Below are positions 1 to 9,769 of a stretch of 64,000 nt of DNA, in pieces; within the stretch, counting starts at the first letter, position 1; each line of letters begins with the position of its first letter. The DNA comes from Pasteurella bettyae CCUG 2042 (GTDB taxonomy: Bacteria > Pseudomonadota > Gammaproteobacteria > Enterobacterales > Pasteurellaceae). The stretch lies in the NCBI RefSeq assembly GCF_000262245.1, contig NZ_AJSX01000033.1:144690-208689 (forward strand), written 5' to 3'. The position numbers and the translations under genes are program-made. The notes below the pieces were generated by a model that made no database searches, was not told the DNA's origin, and worked only from the letters and a program-made list of their open reading frames with translations.

Positions 1-4
1 GTAA

Positions 5-898
5 TTAAATAATTCTGTTACCTTGTTTCGCAAAACGAGAGGTAAACTCAAAAACATGTTCAGGGCAGACATCAATACAACGTCCGCAAGTAATACAATC
101 TTTGGATAACACAATTGTGCTATCATCAGGATTACCATGTAATGGTGTTCTTAAAACCTGTGGTTCTGGGCAGACATTATAGCAATCCATGCAGCGGTCA
201 CATCGATCTCGATCAATAACGCCCACTTTAATTACACTTTTTGCACCAATTAATGCATAAGCCGCACCCACTGGACAAATATGACCACACCAACCATGTT
301 CAGCAACCAGTAAATCAAAGAAGAAGATTACTGCTACTAACCATAATGTTGCGCCTAATCCATATACAAACACACGACCTAAAGCAGCAACTGGATTAAT
401 CCATTCCCATAATAAAGTTCCAGATACTGCACTCCCCACTAAAATCATCACAAGGATGGCATAACGTAATCCTCGTGGAATTTTAGCCGATTGGCGAATA
501 CCTAATTTACGACGTAACCATGCTGCGGTATCAGTCACCATATTTAATGGGCAAACCCAAGAACAAAAGGCCTTACTTGCTACCACTGCATAAAATGCAA
601 CGATAATCAGTGAACCAATCAACATTTTCCACTCAGGTAAATAACCTGTTGAAAGCACTTCGGCAGTCATTAATGGATCAGTCATAGGAACTGTATCAAA
701 CAATAAACTACCACTATAATTTCCTTTCAAAATCCATACATTCCAAAATGGGCCACTTAAGAACATTAAGATAATACTTAATTGGCTTAAACGACGTAGG
801 ATAATGAATCGGTAGGCATGCCACCAGCCTAATTTTTGTCGAGCTTCAAGTCCGACATCTCTAGGAGAATTTGCTTTAAAAGTATTATTTTGTGCCAT
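5..898 (-). CDS. napH: NapH, quinol dehydrogenase membrane subunit of periplasmic nitrate reductase
   Basis: The 297-residue membrane iron-sulfur protein matches the NapH family. In the family, NapH works with NapG to pass electrons from quinol to the periplasmic nitrate reductase. Hydrophobic segments lie near residues 33-50, 91-108, 145-165 and 175-198. Two CxxxCP motifs (C112-C116 and C204-C208) and two C-terminal ferredoxin-type [4Fe-4S] motifs (233-243 and 268-278) are visible. It is the last nap gene in the window. Its ATG overlaps the end of napG by 14 bp, which suggests translational coupling. The stop codon is only a few bases from the left edge, so napB and napC, expected next in Haemophilus-type operons, would lie outside. 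Confidence 0.96.
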   Translation of the reverse strand: MAQNNTFKANSPRDVGLEARQKLGWWHAYRFIILRRLSQLSIILMFLSGPFWNVWILKGNYSGSLLFDTVPMTDPLMTAEVLSTGYLPEWKMLIGSLIIVAFYAVVASKAFCSWVCPLNMVTDTAAWLRRKLGIRQSAKIPRGLRYAILVMILVGSAVSGTLLWEWINPVAALGRVFVYGLGATLWLVAVIFFFDLLVAEHGWCGHICPVGAAYALIGAKSVIKVGVIDRDRCDRCMDCYNVCPEPQVLRTPLHGNPDDSTIVLSKDCITCGRCIDVCPEHVFEFTSRFAKQGNRII

Positions 899-1799
899 CT
901 TTTAACCCCTTAAGATTGAGATCTAAATTAGGGAAATGTTCTGGCGCATCCACTGTAGTTGAATTAGGCACATAGTCTTGGGTTGCACGACTAGGTGTTG
1001 CCACTCGTTGGTTTGGCTGAACCTGCATAGGTTGATATGTTGGTTCAACCTTACCCTCAGGCATACGAGCATCAAAAGAACGGAAACCATCTGGATGAAC
1101 GTCTTCAACCAGAGATTTACCCGCATTTTGTTTTTCTTGCCAACCTAAACGATAGTGACGGCCTAATAAACCTTTCGCAAGATCCATCGGTAACACTTTA
1201 ATTGCAGCTTCTTCTAATACACAAGCTTGTTCACACTTACCACAGCCTGTACAAGCATCAGAATGTACAGTTGGAATAAGTTTTGCATGAATTACCGTAC
1301 GGTCATTATGTATTCTTTCTAATGTAATCGCCTTATCCACTAATGGACAAACACGATAACATACGTCACAACGCAACCCTTGCCAGTTCAAACAAGTCTC
1401 ATGGTCAAGCAATACAGCTAAACCCATTCTTGAATCATTGATATCTTTAAGCTCTTCACTTAAAGCACCCGTAGGGCAAGCATTCATACAAGGAATATCC
1501 ACACACATTTCACATGGCTTATCACGAGCAATGAAATAAGGTGTTCCGGCTTCCATAGGAGAAAGTAAAGATGCTAAGTGCAACATGTCATAAGGACATG
1601 CCTGCACACATTGTCCACAACGAGTACAAGCAGCTAAAAAATCTTTCTCTGGTAATGCACCAGGTGGACGTAATGCTACGCCCTCTCTGGCAACACTTTG
1701 TTGCTGTTGCAATCCTAAAATAACACCAACACCACACACACCAGCAGCAGTACGGGTAGCATTTTTTAAGAATTGACGACGATTTGGATCCATTTTCAT
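885..1799 (-). CDS. napG: NapG, ferredoxin-type quinol dehydrogenase subunit
   Basis: This 304-residue periplasmic Fe-S protein partners NapH in quinol oxidation for nitrate reduction. A twin-arginine signal (NRRQFLKN, residues 6-13) leads into a hydrophobic stretch. Four cysteine clusters follow at about residues 58-69, 96-109, 136-151 and 183-193, as expected for four [4Fe-4S] centres. I chose the ATG at 1799 because AAGGAAA sits just upstream and the Tat motif falls at the usual distance. An in-frame start 48 bp further upstream would add a 16-residue extension without a Shine-Dalgarno. It lies between napA and napH in a leftward operon. A USS copy (1841-1849) lies in the gap to napA. Confidence 0.95.
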   Translation of the reverse strand: MKMDPNRRQFLKNATRTAAGVCGVGVILGLQQQQSVAREGVALRPPGALPEKDFLAACTRCGQCVQACPYDMLHLASLLSPMEAGTPYFIARDKPCEMCVDIPCMNACPTGALSEELKDINDSRMGLAVLLDHETCLNWQGLRCDVCYRVCPLVDKAITLERIHNDRTVIHAKLIPTVHSDACTGCGKCEQACVLEEAAIKVLPMDLAKGLLGRHYRLGWQEKQNAGKSLVEDVHPDGFRSFDARMPEGKVEPTYQPMQVQPNQRVATPSRATQDYVPNSTTVDAPEHFPNLDLNLKGLKDGTK

Positions 1800-1905
1800 A
1801 GTGGTTTCCTTAGTAGAACGGTAAAATTCGTTAAAAAAACACCGCACTTTTCATGTAATTATTTATTTTAGTTGGATGGGCAAAGTCGCCCACCCACTAA
1901 CATAA

Positions 1906-4413
1906 CTACACTTTCACCACTTTAACCGCACATTTTTTATAGTCGGTTTCAAATGAAATTGGATCTGTTGCATCAAGTACAACTTTATTTAATAACTGAC
2001 CCGCATCAAAGAATGTTGAGAAAACCAAACCTTCTGGGGTTTTGTTACGACCACGTGTATCAATATGAGAAATCATTTCACCACGACGAGAAATTACTTT
2101 CACTTGATCACCATGACGTAAACCACGTTTCTTCGCATCTTCAGGATGCATCCATACTAAGTTATTTGGGAAGGATTTATGTAACTCAGGAACACGACGT
2201 GTCATCGTACCTGTATGCCAATGTTCAAGTACACGACCTGTACATAACCATAAATCATATTCTTCATCTGGATTTTCAGCAGGTTTTTCGTAAGGCACCC
2301 CTAAAATCACCGCTTTACCATCTGGATTACCATAGAATTTAACTTCTTCGCCAGCTTTTACATATGGATCATAACCTTCACGATAACGCCATAATGTTTC
2401 TTTATATTCGCCAGTTTTTTCATCCTTCACTACAGGCCAACGTAAACCACGAACTTGGTGATAAGTATCAAATGATGCTAAATCGTGACCATGACCACGA
2501 CCAAACTCCGCATATTCTTCGAATAAACCTTTTTGTAAGTAGAAACCGAAGTGATCTGCTTCATCATTGATATATCCAGGAACATTTGTAGGCACTTTAT
2601 AACTATCAACTTTGCCGTTACGATAAAGGACTTCATATAAGGTTTTGCCTCGAAGTTCTGGCGCTTTCGCTAACAATTCTTCTGGCCATACTTCATCAGT
2701 TTTGAAATATTTAGAGAATTCGACTAATTGCCATACATCTGAACGAGATTCACCAGGGCCTTTAACTTGTTGACGCCAGAATTGAGTACGACGCTCTGCA
2801 TTACCATAAGCACCTTCTTTTTCAACCCACATACAAGTTGGAAGGATTAAATCTGCCGATACTGCTGATACTGATGGATAAGGGTCTGATACTACAATGA
2901 AGTTATCTGGATTACGCCAACCAGGGAAAATTTCTTCATTAATATTTGGACCACCTTGCATGTTGTTAGTACACATTTGCCATAAGAAATTAAGTTTGCC
3001 ATCTTTTAAGGCACGGCTTTGAGCAACCGCATGGAAACCTAATTGATCTGAGATGAAACCCTCTGGTAATCCCCAAGATTTTTCTACCGTTGCACGGTGC
3101 TTAGGATTAGTAACAACCATATCTGCAGGTAAACGGTGAATAAATGTTCCGACTTCACGGGCAGTACCACAAGCTGATGGTTGACCTGTTAATGAGAATG
3201 GTCCACAACCTTCAATAGCAATCTTACCTGTTAACAAATGTACGTTATACATCATTTGGTTCACCCATACACCACGTGTATGTTGGTTGAATCCCATAGT
3301 CCAGAAAGACACTAATTTTTGGTTAGGATCTGCATACATTTTTGCTAATAATTCAAGTTGTTCTTTTGGTACACCTGAAATTTCATGGGCTTTTTCTAAT
3401 GTATACTCAGAAACAATTTTTTTGAATTCTTCAAAATCACTATCATACATTTTGCCCGCAGTTTTCGCATTTTTAGCCGCTTGTTGTAAAGGATGTTCTG
3501 GACGTAAACCATAACCGATATCCGTTTCACCACGTTTAAATTTAGTGTGTTTGTTTACGAAATCCCAATTAACTTTATCATTTTGGATAATGTAGTTAGC
3601 AATGTAGTTTAAAATTGCTAAGTCTGATTGTGGTTTAAAGATAATTGGTGTATCCGCTAATTCGAATGAACGATGTTCGAATGTTGACATAACCACAACT
3701 TTAACTTTGTTATCTGATAAACGGCGATCTGAAATACGTGACCATAAAATCGGATGCATTTCAGCCATGTTTGAACCCCAAAGTACAAAGGCATCGGTTT
3801 TTTCGATGTCGTTGTAACAGCCCATTGGTTCATCCATACCAAATGTACGCATAAATGCAACCGCAGCTGATGCCATACAGTGACGGGCATTCGGGTCAAT
3901 AGTATTAGAACGGAAACCACCTTTCCAAAGTTTTACTTTTGCGTAACCTTCAAAAATAGTTGTTTGACCTGAAGAGAACATGCCAACTGCGTTAGGGCCT
4001 TTCTCTTTAATAATTTTTTTGATTTTATCTGACATAATGGTAAAGGCTTGATCCCAAGAAATTGGTGTAAAATCACCTTCTTTATCAAACTTGCCATTTT
4101 TCATACGCAACATTGGTGTTTGCATACGGTCAGCACCATACATAATTTTAGATAGGAAGTAACCTTTAATACAGTTTAAACCACGGTTTACTTCTGCATC
4201 TGGGTCACCTTGAGTTGCTACTACCCGACCATCTTTAGTCCCTACAAGTACACTACAACCCGTACCACAATAACGGCATGGTGCTTTGTCCCAACGGATA
4301 CCTGAATCATCGGTTTCGGCATATACATTTTTTACAGGAATCGCAATCCCTGCAGCAGCAGCCGCTGCCGCAGCAGCATTCGCTTTTACAAACTCTCTAC
4401 GATTGAGTTCCAT
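1906..4413 (-). CDS. napA: NapA, periplasmic nitrate reductase catalytic subunit
   Basis: This 835-residue molybdoenzyme reduces nitrate to nitrite in the periplasm using Mo-bis-MGD and one [4Fe-4S] cluster. A Tat signal (NRREFVKAN) with a poly-Ala stretch opens the protein. The cluster ligands are the C46-C49-C53 motif plus C81 (GLNCIKG). The likely Mo-ligand Cys179 sits in RHCMASA. Length fits the family (about 830). The ATG at 4413 is preferred over an in-frame GTG at 4425, because the GGGG Shine-Dalgarno lies between them and the family normally begins MELNRREF. The chaperone gene napD is immediately upstream. Confidence 0.98.
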   Translation of the reverse strand: MELNRREFVKANAAAAAAAAAGIAIPVKNVYAETDDSGIRWDKAPCRYCGTGCSVLVGTKDGRVVATQGDPDAEVNRGLNCIKGYFLSKIMYGADRMQTPMLRMKNGKFDKEGDFTPISWDQAFTIMSDKIKKIIKEKGPNAVGMFSSGQTTIFEGYAKVKLWKGGFRSNTIDPNARHCMASAAVAFMRTFGMDEPMGCYNDIEKTDAFVLWGSNMAEMHPILWSRISDRRLSDNKVKVVVMSTFEHRSFELADTPIIFKPQSDLAILNYIANYIIQNDKVNWDFVNKHTKFKRGETDIGYGLRPEHPLQQAAKNAKTAGKMYDSDFEEFKKIVSEYTLEKAHEISGVPKEQLELLAKMYADPNQKLVSFWTMGFNQHTRGVWVNQMMYNVHLLTGKIAIEGCGPFSLTGQPSACGTAREVGTFIHRLPADMVVTNPKHRATVEKSWGLPEGFISDQLGFHAVAQSRALKDGKLNFLWQMCTNNMQGGPNINEEIFPGWRNPDNFIVVSDPYPSVSAVSADLILPTCMWVEKEGAYGNAERRTQFWRQQVKGPGESRSDVWQLVEFSKYFKTDEVWPEELLAKAPELRGKTLYEVLYRNGKVDSYKVPTNVPGYINDEADHFGFYLQKGLFEEYAEFGRGHGHDLASFDTYHQVRGLRWPVVKDEKTGEYKETLWRYREGYDPYVKAGEEVKFYGNPDGKAVILGVPYEKPAENPDEEYDLWLCTGRVLEHWHTGTMTRRVPELHKSFPNNLVWMHPEDAKKRGLRHGDQVKVISRRGEMISHIDTRGRNKTPEGLVFSTFFDAGQLLNKVVLDATDPISFETDYKKCAVKVVKV

Positions 4414-4446
4414 AACATACCCCACGTTAGTTAATTTTAAATACAG

Positions 4447-4731
4447 TTAATTCTGTTCATCTAAATAGTTATAAATTAAAGATACCACTATCACTCCAGA
4501 GATATCTTTCACCTTATCAATCTTGTTTGCTAGCTCCGGTTGATGAGAGGCTTCCATGACAACCACTAACTTACCATCTTCGATTTTCTCAGCATGAATT
4601 TCTGTGCCAGGCAATGCAAGAATAGCTTTCTTAACTTGCTCCATTTTCTCAGGACGTGCCTGCACGATTAAACTACAAACATACCAATTATCTTGATTAT
4701 TGATAATATTTAACTTTTCTACGTCTTTCAT
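4447..4731 (-). CDS. napD: NapD, chaperone for NapA export
   Basis: This 94-residue cytoplasmic protein belongs to the NapD family. In the family it binds the NapA twin-arginine signal peptide and delays export until the molybdenum cofactor is inserted. It reads as a small alpha/beta protein without signal peptide or cysteine clusters; its single cysteine (WYVCSLIVQARPE) is near the N-terminus. Its start overlaps the napF stop by 4 bp (ATGA), so the two are probably translated together. napA begins about 33 bp downstream of its stop. Identification rests on length, on the conserved N-terminal strand and on position between napF and napA. Confidence 0.93.
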   Translation of the reverse strand: MKDVEKLNIINNQDNWYVCSLIVQARPEKMEQVKKAILALPGTEIHAEKIEDGKLVVVMEASHQPELANKIDKVKDISGVIVVSLIYNYLDEQN

Positions 4732-5252
4732 TGCTCTTCATAATAAAGTTTAATTGCTTGTACAGGACAAACTGAAATACAAGCCCCACAACCATTACAG
4801 TTATCTAATTGAACCTCTGGAGTGGCAATACCGCCAAGCTGACGCTTAAAACGAATCGCTCGGCTTTCACAGTTATCTTCACAAGTGCGGCATTCCACAT
4901 GATTCAAGGCTAAACAACCTGATTGAATTTCTATTTTATGTTTCCAAGCAGATTCTGCTCTAGGTCTAAAAATAGGTTGTTGGCAAACTTCCACACATTT
5001 CATACAGAAAGTACATTCACCATGACTAAACTGGATCTCAGGATAATCCCCCGCACCTTTCACCAGAATCTTGGTTTCACATACATGGATACAATCGCCA
5101 CACCTTGTACAACTTGTGATAAATTGCTCTTCAGCCACTGCCCAAGGTGGTCTTACACCCTGAAACCCTTGTTGTTTTATCGCTTCAGACTGTAATGATT
5201 TTAAAAAACCACCTCGTAAAAATTGACGACGAGGTAACTCTTTTTCCATCAT
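4728..5252 (-). CDS. napF: NapF, ferredoxin-type protein of the nap operon
   Basis: This 174-residue cytoplasmic Fe-S protein is the first gene of the nap operon. In E. coli NapF interacts with NapA and is thought to help its maturation. The N-terminus (PRRQFLRG) is arginine-rich but lacks a hydrophobic core, so it is not a working Tat signal. Cysteine clusters lie at residues 48-58, 80-90, 113 with 121-128, and 152-162. The start is one of two consecutive ATG codons (5252 or 5249). The operon order F-D-A-G-H matches Haemophilus. A related protein is encoded in the dms operon at 24258-24788. Confidence 0.93.
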   Translation of the reverse strand: MMEKELPRRQFLRGGFLKSLQSEAIKQQGFQGVRPPWAVAEEQFITSCTRCGDCIHVCETKILVKGAGDYPEIQFSHGECTFCMKCVEVCQQPIFRPRAESAWKHKIEIQSGCLALNHVECRTCEDNCESRAIRFKRQLGGIATPEVQLDNCNGCGACISVCPVQAIKLYYEEQ

Positions 5253-5649
5253 TCCATATCCCTTAATTTACATGAGATACCTTTCTCAGATGGTGCATTA
5301 TCGACCGCATATCATCAATAAAGAACCACCCGAAAGGGGTATTTATACAGATAAATCAATATATTTTTTGATATGAAACAATAAATACTATTTTATTTTA
5401 CAAACGCTTAACATTACTGATAAATAACCTCCTATTTTTTTCCTAATTTGTCACATTTGTTTTTATAGCATTAGCTAAAAATATAAATATATTTGACTAT
5501 CACTACTCGCATTAAGCGATACCATAGTTTATATTGTGTACACAAAAAATGAATGTTTATGGAATAGTTATCTTGATTAAAAAGATGATGATTTAGCTCT
5601 ACTCAATATTCCATAATGGTTATTTCCATGCTTTACAGGCACAGAACTA
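5253..5649. promoter_or_regulatory. Divergent napF / narQ control region
   Basis: This 397-bp AT-rich intergenic stretch must hold the promoters of the leftward nap operon and the rightward narQ gene. I see an FNR-like site at 5368-5381. A single NarL/NarP-type heptamer (TACCCCT on the minus strand) lies at 5335-5341, with only a poor partner half. A perfect 12-bp palindrome, TTGTGTACACAA, lies at 5534-5545 on the narQ side. No small gene is apparent. The NarP assignment is weak because the second heptamer of a 7-2-7 arrangement matches at only about 3 of 7 positions. Confidence 0.6.
5368..5381. promoter_or_regulatory. FNR-like site upstream of napF
   Basis: TTGATatgaAACAA matches the FNR consensus TTGAT-N4-ATCAA at nine of ten defined positions. 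Its centre is about 122 bp upstream of the napF start codon. Oxygen-responsive FNR control of nap is established in E. coli. Use here is inferred. Confidence 0.5.
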
Positions 5650-7377
5650 ATGAAAGATTTAATCAGAAAAGTAAAAATTAAAAAGAAATCTGTCACTACT
5701 CGAATTGCACATTATTTATTACTTATTATCACATTAGCAGGAGTGATTACATCATTTAGCTTCGCTATTATGCAGAGCAATGAATCTGATGCTGAATTAA
5801 TTAATGTAGCAGGCTCACTACGTATGCAGAGCTATCGCCTTATTTACACCATGGAATATGAACCTGAAAAACTAGATTTAGGACTACGACAATACCGTGT
5901 TAGCCTCCATTCAAATTCCTTAGTAAATATTCGTCATAGCATTTTAACACCAACAGAAGTTAAACAAGCCTATTCAAATTTAGTGCGTCGCTGGCAAGAA
6001 ATGGAAACTTATGCACAACAGAATAAGCAACAAGCTTATCGGTCTCAAATTACTAGCTATGTTGATCAAGTAGATCAATTTGTATTGGCATTGCAGAAAT
6101 TTGCTGAAAAAAAGGTTATGTTTGCCGTTCTAATTTTTATTATTTCCATGCTATTAATTGTAATATTAGCCTCTTATTTAATCTGGTACACCAATAAAGA
6201 AATTGTCTATCCGCTTAACCGATTAATACGTGCAAGTATCCAAGTGGAAATGCGTCAATTCAACCACATTCCCCTAGATATAAATAAAAATGATGAATTG
6301 GGGCGTTTAGCTAAGTCGTTCACTCATATGTCTGCCGAACTGAATAAACTCTATTCAAACCTAGAAGAAAAAGTTACAGAAAAAACTCAAAAGTTAAATC
6401 AAATTAACCGCTCTTTAGCCATGTTATATCATTGCTCACAAGAATTAAGTACAAATGACATTAATCGCAATAAACTATTGCAAGTCCTAAAACATGTCAT
6501 GGGTACTGAACATCTCCGTGCATTTGAATTAGATTTAATTGAATCTTCACAATGGAATATTAAGCTTGGTGAAGCATCAATGACACAAAGCTGGCAAGAA
6601 CAAACTATTGGAAGCGAAGGCAATAAATTAGGTGTATTGCGTTGGCAAGCAGGCTTACCTTGCCCTGATCCTCGTGGAATGGAAAATATCGCACAATTAC
6701 TAGGGCGCGCACTTTATTTAAATCAAAACCAACGTCAGCAACAACAATTGCTGTTAATGGAGGAACGCTCAATTATTGCCCGAGAATTGCATGATTCTCT
6801 AGCACAAGTATTATCCTTTTTACAAATTCAACTCACCTTACTTAAACATAATTTGCATAAAAATGAACCTGAATCTAAGCAAATAAGTTTAAATATTATT
6901 AAGGAATTCGAACAAGCTTTAAGTGATGGCTATATTCAATTGCGAGAATTATTAGCAACTTTCCGCTTGACCGTACAAGAAGCTAATTTACAATTAGCAC
7001 TTGAACAAGTCATTGATTCATTACGTAATCAAACGAATATTCAAATGACCGTTGATTGTACATTGCCATCACAGACCTTTACACCACAGCAATTAATTCA
7101 TGCATTACAAATTGTTCGAGAGGCAACACTTAATGCAATTAAACATTCAAAAGCAAGCTTAATCGAGATAATTGCACACGTAAATCAAGATGGAGAACAA
7201 GAATTATTAGTACGAGATAATGGAATTGGTATCCCAAGCTTAAATGAACCAGATGGTCATTATGGTTTGAATATTATGCAAGAACGTAGCCAACAGTTAA
7301 ATGCCAGACTCAGTATCCACAACCGAGATACTGGTGGCACAGAAGTAAAAATTATTCTATCTAATACTTTATCCTAA
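5650..7377 (+). CDS. narQ: NarQ, nitrate/nitrite sensor histidine kinase
   Basis: This 575-residue inner-membrane sensor kinase responds to nitrate and nitrite and phosphorylates NarP/NarL-type regulators. Transmembrane segments lie near residues 23-42 and 155-180. They flank a periplasmic domain that begins with the P-box (AGSLRMQSYRL), the nitrate-binding signature of NarX/NarQ. A HAMP domain follows (about 178-240), then a linker, a HisKA_3 phosphoacceptor helix with His381 (ARELHDSLAQ) and a HATPase domain with N-box (REATLNAIKH) and G-box (DNGIGI). NarQ is favoured over NarX by family range, since Pasteurellaceae usually carry only NarQ/NarP. It lies divergent from nap, its likely target through NarP; narP is not in the window. 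The Shine-Dalgarno is poor. Confidence 0.95.
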   Translation: MKDLIRKVKIKKKSVTTRIAHYLLLIITLAGVITSFSFAIMQSNESDAELINVAGSLRMQSYRLIYTMEYEPEKLDLGLRQYRVSLHSNSLVNIRHSILTPTEVKQAYSNLVRRWQEMETYAQQNKQQAYRSQITSYVDQVDQFVLALQKFAEKKVMFAVLIFIISMLLIVILASYLIWYTNKEIVYPLNRLIRASIQVEMRQFNHIPLDINKNDELGRLAKSFTHMSAELNKLYSNLEEKVTEKTQKLNQINRSLAMLYHCSQELSTNDINRNKLLQVLKHVMGTEHLRAFELDLIESSQWNIKLGEASMTQSWQEQTIGSEGNKLGVLRWQAGLPCPDPRGMENIAQLLGRALYLNQNQRQQQQLLLMEERSIIARELHDSLAQVLSFLQIQLTLLKHNLHKNEPESKQISLNIIKEFEQALSDGYIQLRELLATFRLTVQEANLQLALEQVIDSLRNQTNIQMTVDCTLPSQTFTPQQLIHALQIVREATLNAIKHSKASLIEIIAHVNQDGEQELLVRDNGIGIPSLNEPDGHYGLNIMQERSQQLNARLSIHNRDTGGTEVKIILSNTLS

Positions 7378-7385
7378 CGAAAAAT

Positions 7386-7931
7386 ATGATTATAAGAGTT
7401 GCCAATAAATTAGATTATCCACAAATTATTGATATTTATAACCAAGCCATTCCGACTAGACGAATCACGGCAGATTTAGAACCTGTTACCCAAGAAAGTC
7501 GCTTAGGTTGGTTTGAATTTCATTTAAATAGTGATAAATATCCCATTTGGGTTTTGGATAATATTATTCAATTAAATCAAGAACCTCAAATTCTTGGTTG
7601 GTGTACTTTCTCACCTTTCTATCCACGAGCAGCTTTTGATAATACTGTAGAAATTAGTATTTACTTAGATAATAATGCGAAAGGGCATGGTTATGGCTCG
7701 CACATTCTACAATTTATGAAAGAGCAAATGCTTTCTCGTGATATTAATACCTTAATGGCTTATGTGATTGAAGAAAATATTATTAGCCGTAAAACTTTTG
7801 AAAAACAAGGTTTTAAACAATGGGGACGTTATCCAAACATTGCTAATATGGGGGATAGTTACCAAACTTTTTTAATGTATGGTTATCAAACTGGGATAGA
7901 AAATAATCTCACAGAAAAACTGCGGTATTAA
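7386..7931 (+). CDS. GNAT-family N-acetyltransferase, phosphinothricin acetyltransferase-like
   Basis: This 181-residue protein has the GNAT fold. The N-terminus (IIRVANKLDYPQIIDIYN) and the segment around AKGHGYGSHILQFM, which matches the acetyl-CoA-binding motif A (R/Q-x-x-G-x-G/A), are typical. The late region with NIANMGDSYQTFLMYGYQ resembles the Pat/Bar and YncA-like subgroup that acetylates small amines or methionine derivatives. It starts 8 bp after narQ and is probably cotranscribed with it, although no functional link to nitrate sensing is known. The actual substrate cannot be read from sequence. Confidence 0.82.
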   Translation: MIIRVANKLDYPQIIDIYNQAIPTRRITADLEPVTQESRLGWFEFHLNSDKYPIWVLDNIIQLNQEPQILGWCTFSPFYPRAAFDNTVEISIYLDNNAKGHGYGSHILQFMKEQMLSRDINTLMAYVIEENIISRKTFEKQGFKQWGRYPNIANMGDSYQTFLMYGYQTGIENNLTEKLRY

Positions 7932-7942
7932 TTTAGAAAATT

Positions 7943-8404
7943 TTAGTAAAATTCCTCATCTCCACCACGACCTAAAAAATCACTAAAATCTTCAGCATAA
8001 AAACCATGAGAGAGCATATAGTGCCAAATTTTCTGTTTTGTTTTTTGATCTTGTTTAGATTGATAATCAGGAAATTTTTTTGATAATACAGATAATGCCA
8101 CTTCAGACCAATCAATTTCTGTTTCTATTAACACCTCATTAATAGTTTCAGATTGCACACCTTTGAGTTGACGTAACTCTTGTTTAATACGGTTAATGCC
8201 GTAACCACGTTGTGCTCTTGCTCGAAAATAATTTTCTGTAAAACGTTTATCACTTTGCCAGTTCTTTTGTTGTAACTGTCCAATAGTTTGATCAATTTCT
8301 TCTTCAGAAAAAGCTTTTTCTTGCATTTTACAACGAATCTCAAACTCACTATATTCTCGGCGAGCCAGCAAATTAACAACATAACTAAAGGCAAGAGAAG
8401 ACAT
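7943..8404 (-). CDS. recX: RecX, RecA regulatory protein
   Basis: This 153-residue helical protein belongs to the RecX family, which modulates RecA filament extension. Family features visible include the start (AFSYVVNLLARREYSEFEI), the FTENYFRARAQRGYGINRI stretch and the QRGYG/IKQEL core repeated as three-helix units. It lies 89 bp downstream of recA on the same strand. A strong hairpin between the two genes should make recX transcription depend on partial read-through, as in E. coli. No truncation is apparent. Confidence 0.93.
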   Translation of the reverse strand: MSSLAFSYVVNLLARREYSEFEIRCKMQEKAFSEEEIDQTIGQLQQKNWQSDKRFTENYFRARAQRGYGINRIKQELRQLKGVQSETINEVLIETEIDWSEVALSVLSKKFPDYQSKQDQKTKQKIWHYMLSHGFYAEDFSDFLGRGGDEEFY

Positions 8405-8452
8405 TTAACATTCCTTATTTCAGTCTAAATAAAAAGAGTAAAAATTAAATAG

Positions 8453-8482
8453 AAAAAATGCGGTAAATCTACCGCACTTTTT
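8453..8482 (-). terminator. Intrinsic terminator between recA and recX
   Basis: Arms TGCGGTA (8459-8465) and TACCGCA (8470-8476) are flanked by complementary A and T runs. On the minus strand the stem ends in six T residues. One arm contains a complete USS and the other an imperfect copy. Confidence 0.7.
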
Positions 8483-8493
8483 CTTAATATGGC

Positions 8494-9558
8494 TTATTCA
8501 AAATCTTCGCCATCAAATTCATCTTTATCATTAGCTTCAATATCAGCCATTAGTGCTTGTTCTGGATTTGCTAACAACTCAGCACGAATTTTACCTTCTA
8601 ATTCTGCGGCTGCGGCTTGATTATCTGCCAACCATTTCATCGCATTGGCTTTACCTTGACCGATTTTATCACCATTGTACGCATACCAAGCGCCTGATTT
8701 ATCGACAAATTTGTGTTTAACACCTAATTCAATTAATTCACCATTCTTAGAGATACCTTCTCCATAAAGAATTTGGAAGTCCACTTGACGGAAAGGAGCT
8801 GCTAATTTGTTTTTTACTACTTTTACACGAGTCTCATTACCAATCACTTCATCGCCATCTTTTACTGAACCTACACGGCGAATATCTAAACGCACAGATG
8901 AATAGAATTTTAATGCATTACCCCCCGTGGTTGTTTCTGGATTACCAAACATCACTCCAATCTTCATACGGATTTGGTTAATAAACACAACAAGACAGTT
9001 AGCATTTTTGATCTGTCCTGTTAATTTACGTAATGCTTGTGACATTAAACGAGCTTGTAAACCAACATGAGAATCACCCATATCGCCTTCAATTTCTGCT
9101 TTTGGCGTTAAGGCTGCTACAGAATCTACAATAATCACATCTACTGCACCTGAACGCACTAATGCATCACAAATTTCTAGGGCTTGCTCCCCATTATCTG
9201 GTTGAGAAACTAATAATTCTTTAACATCAACACCTAATTTTGCTGCGTAGATCGGGTCTAAGGCATGTTCAGCATCAATGAAAGCACAAACTTTACCTGC
9301 TTTTTGTGCTTGCGCAATCACTGAAAGTGTTAAGGTTGTTTTACCTGAAGATTCAGGTCCAAAAATCTCAACGATACGGCCCATTGGCAAACCACCAATA
9401 CCTAATGCCACATCCAAACCAATAGAACCAGTGGAAACAGACTCTACATCTAATGCTTGAGTATCACCTAGTTTCATAATAGCACCCTTACCAAATTGTT
9501 TTTCAATTTGACCTAGTGCTGCCGCTAAAGCTTTGGATTTTTCATCATTCGTCGCCAT
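8494..9558 (-). CDS. recA: RecA recombinase
   Basis: This 354-residue protein is the DNA strand-exchange ATPase that also triggers LexA self-cleavage in the SOS response. The Walker A motif GPESSGKT, the DNA-binding L2 region around [15 protein letters not shown] and the acidic C-terminus ([14 protein letters not shown]) are all intact. Length is normal. The promoter upstream carries a LexA box in the spacer, and recX follows downstream after a terminator. The gene is divergent from mutS. Confidence 0.99.
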   Translation of the reverse strand: MATNDEKSKALAAALGQIEKQFGKGAIMKLGDTQALDVESVSTGSIGLDVALGIGGLPMGRIVEIFGPESSGKTTLTLSVIAQAQKAGKVCAFIDAEHALDPIYAAKLGVDVKELLVSQPDNGEQALEICDALVRSGAVDVIIVDSVAALTPKAEIEGDMGDSHVGLQARLMSQALRKLTGQIKNANCLVVFINQIRMKIGVMFGNPETTTGGNALKFYSSVRLDIRRVGSVKDGDEVIGNETRVKVVKNKLAAPFRQVDFQILYGEGISKNGELIELGVKHKFVDKSGAWYAYNGDKIGQGKANAMKWLADNQAAAAELEGKIRAELLANPEQALMADIEANDKDEFDGEDFE

Positions 9559-9601
9559 TTTCTACCTCAAAAGTAAGCATTTATTTCTAAATTTGCTCAA
9601 T

Positions 9602-9630
9602 ATAATACCTGTTATAATATACAGTATCAA
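9602..9630 (-). promoter_or_regulatory. recA promoter with embedded LexA (SOS) box
   Basis: Read on the minus strand there is a -35 TTGATA (9630-9625), a 17-bp spacer and a -10 TATTAT (9607-9602). The spacer contains a CTGT-N8-ACAG palindrome at 9609-9624, matching the gammaproteobacterial LexA box. The layout closely copies E. coli recA, where LexA sits between the -35 and -10 elements. Confidence 0.88.
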
Positions 9631-9769
9631 GTGAATTTTTGATCTTTTTATTTACACCTAAATTTTTTTCGATCTACTTCACAAAAATAAATAAAAGCGA
9701 ATATTCGAAATCCTTAAACCAATTCAGTATAATAATTATTTGTTTTGATTAATTAACGAGTGGAACCTC

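Noticed and set aside
3287..3514. A 75-codon open frame on the plus strand across napA
   Set aside because: It is antisense to a well-conserved part of napA with no ribosome binding site or recognisable motif.
8128..8394. An 88-codon open frame inside recX on the same strand
   Set aside because: It lies wholly within recX in another frame, has no family resemblance, and recX itself has clear family motifs.
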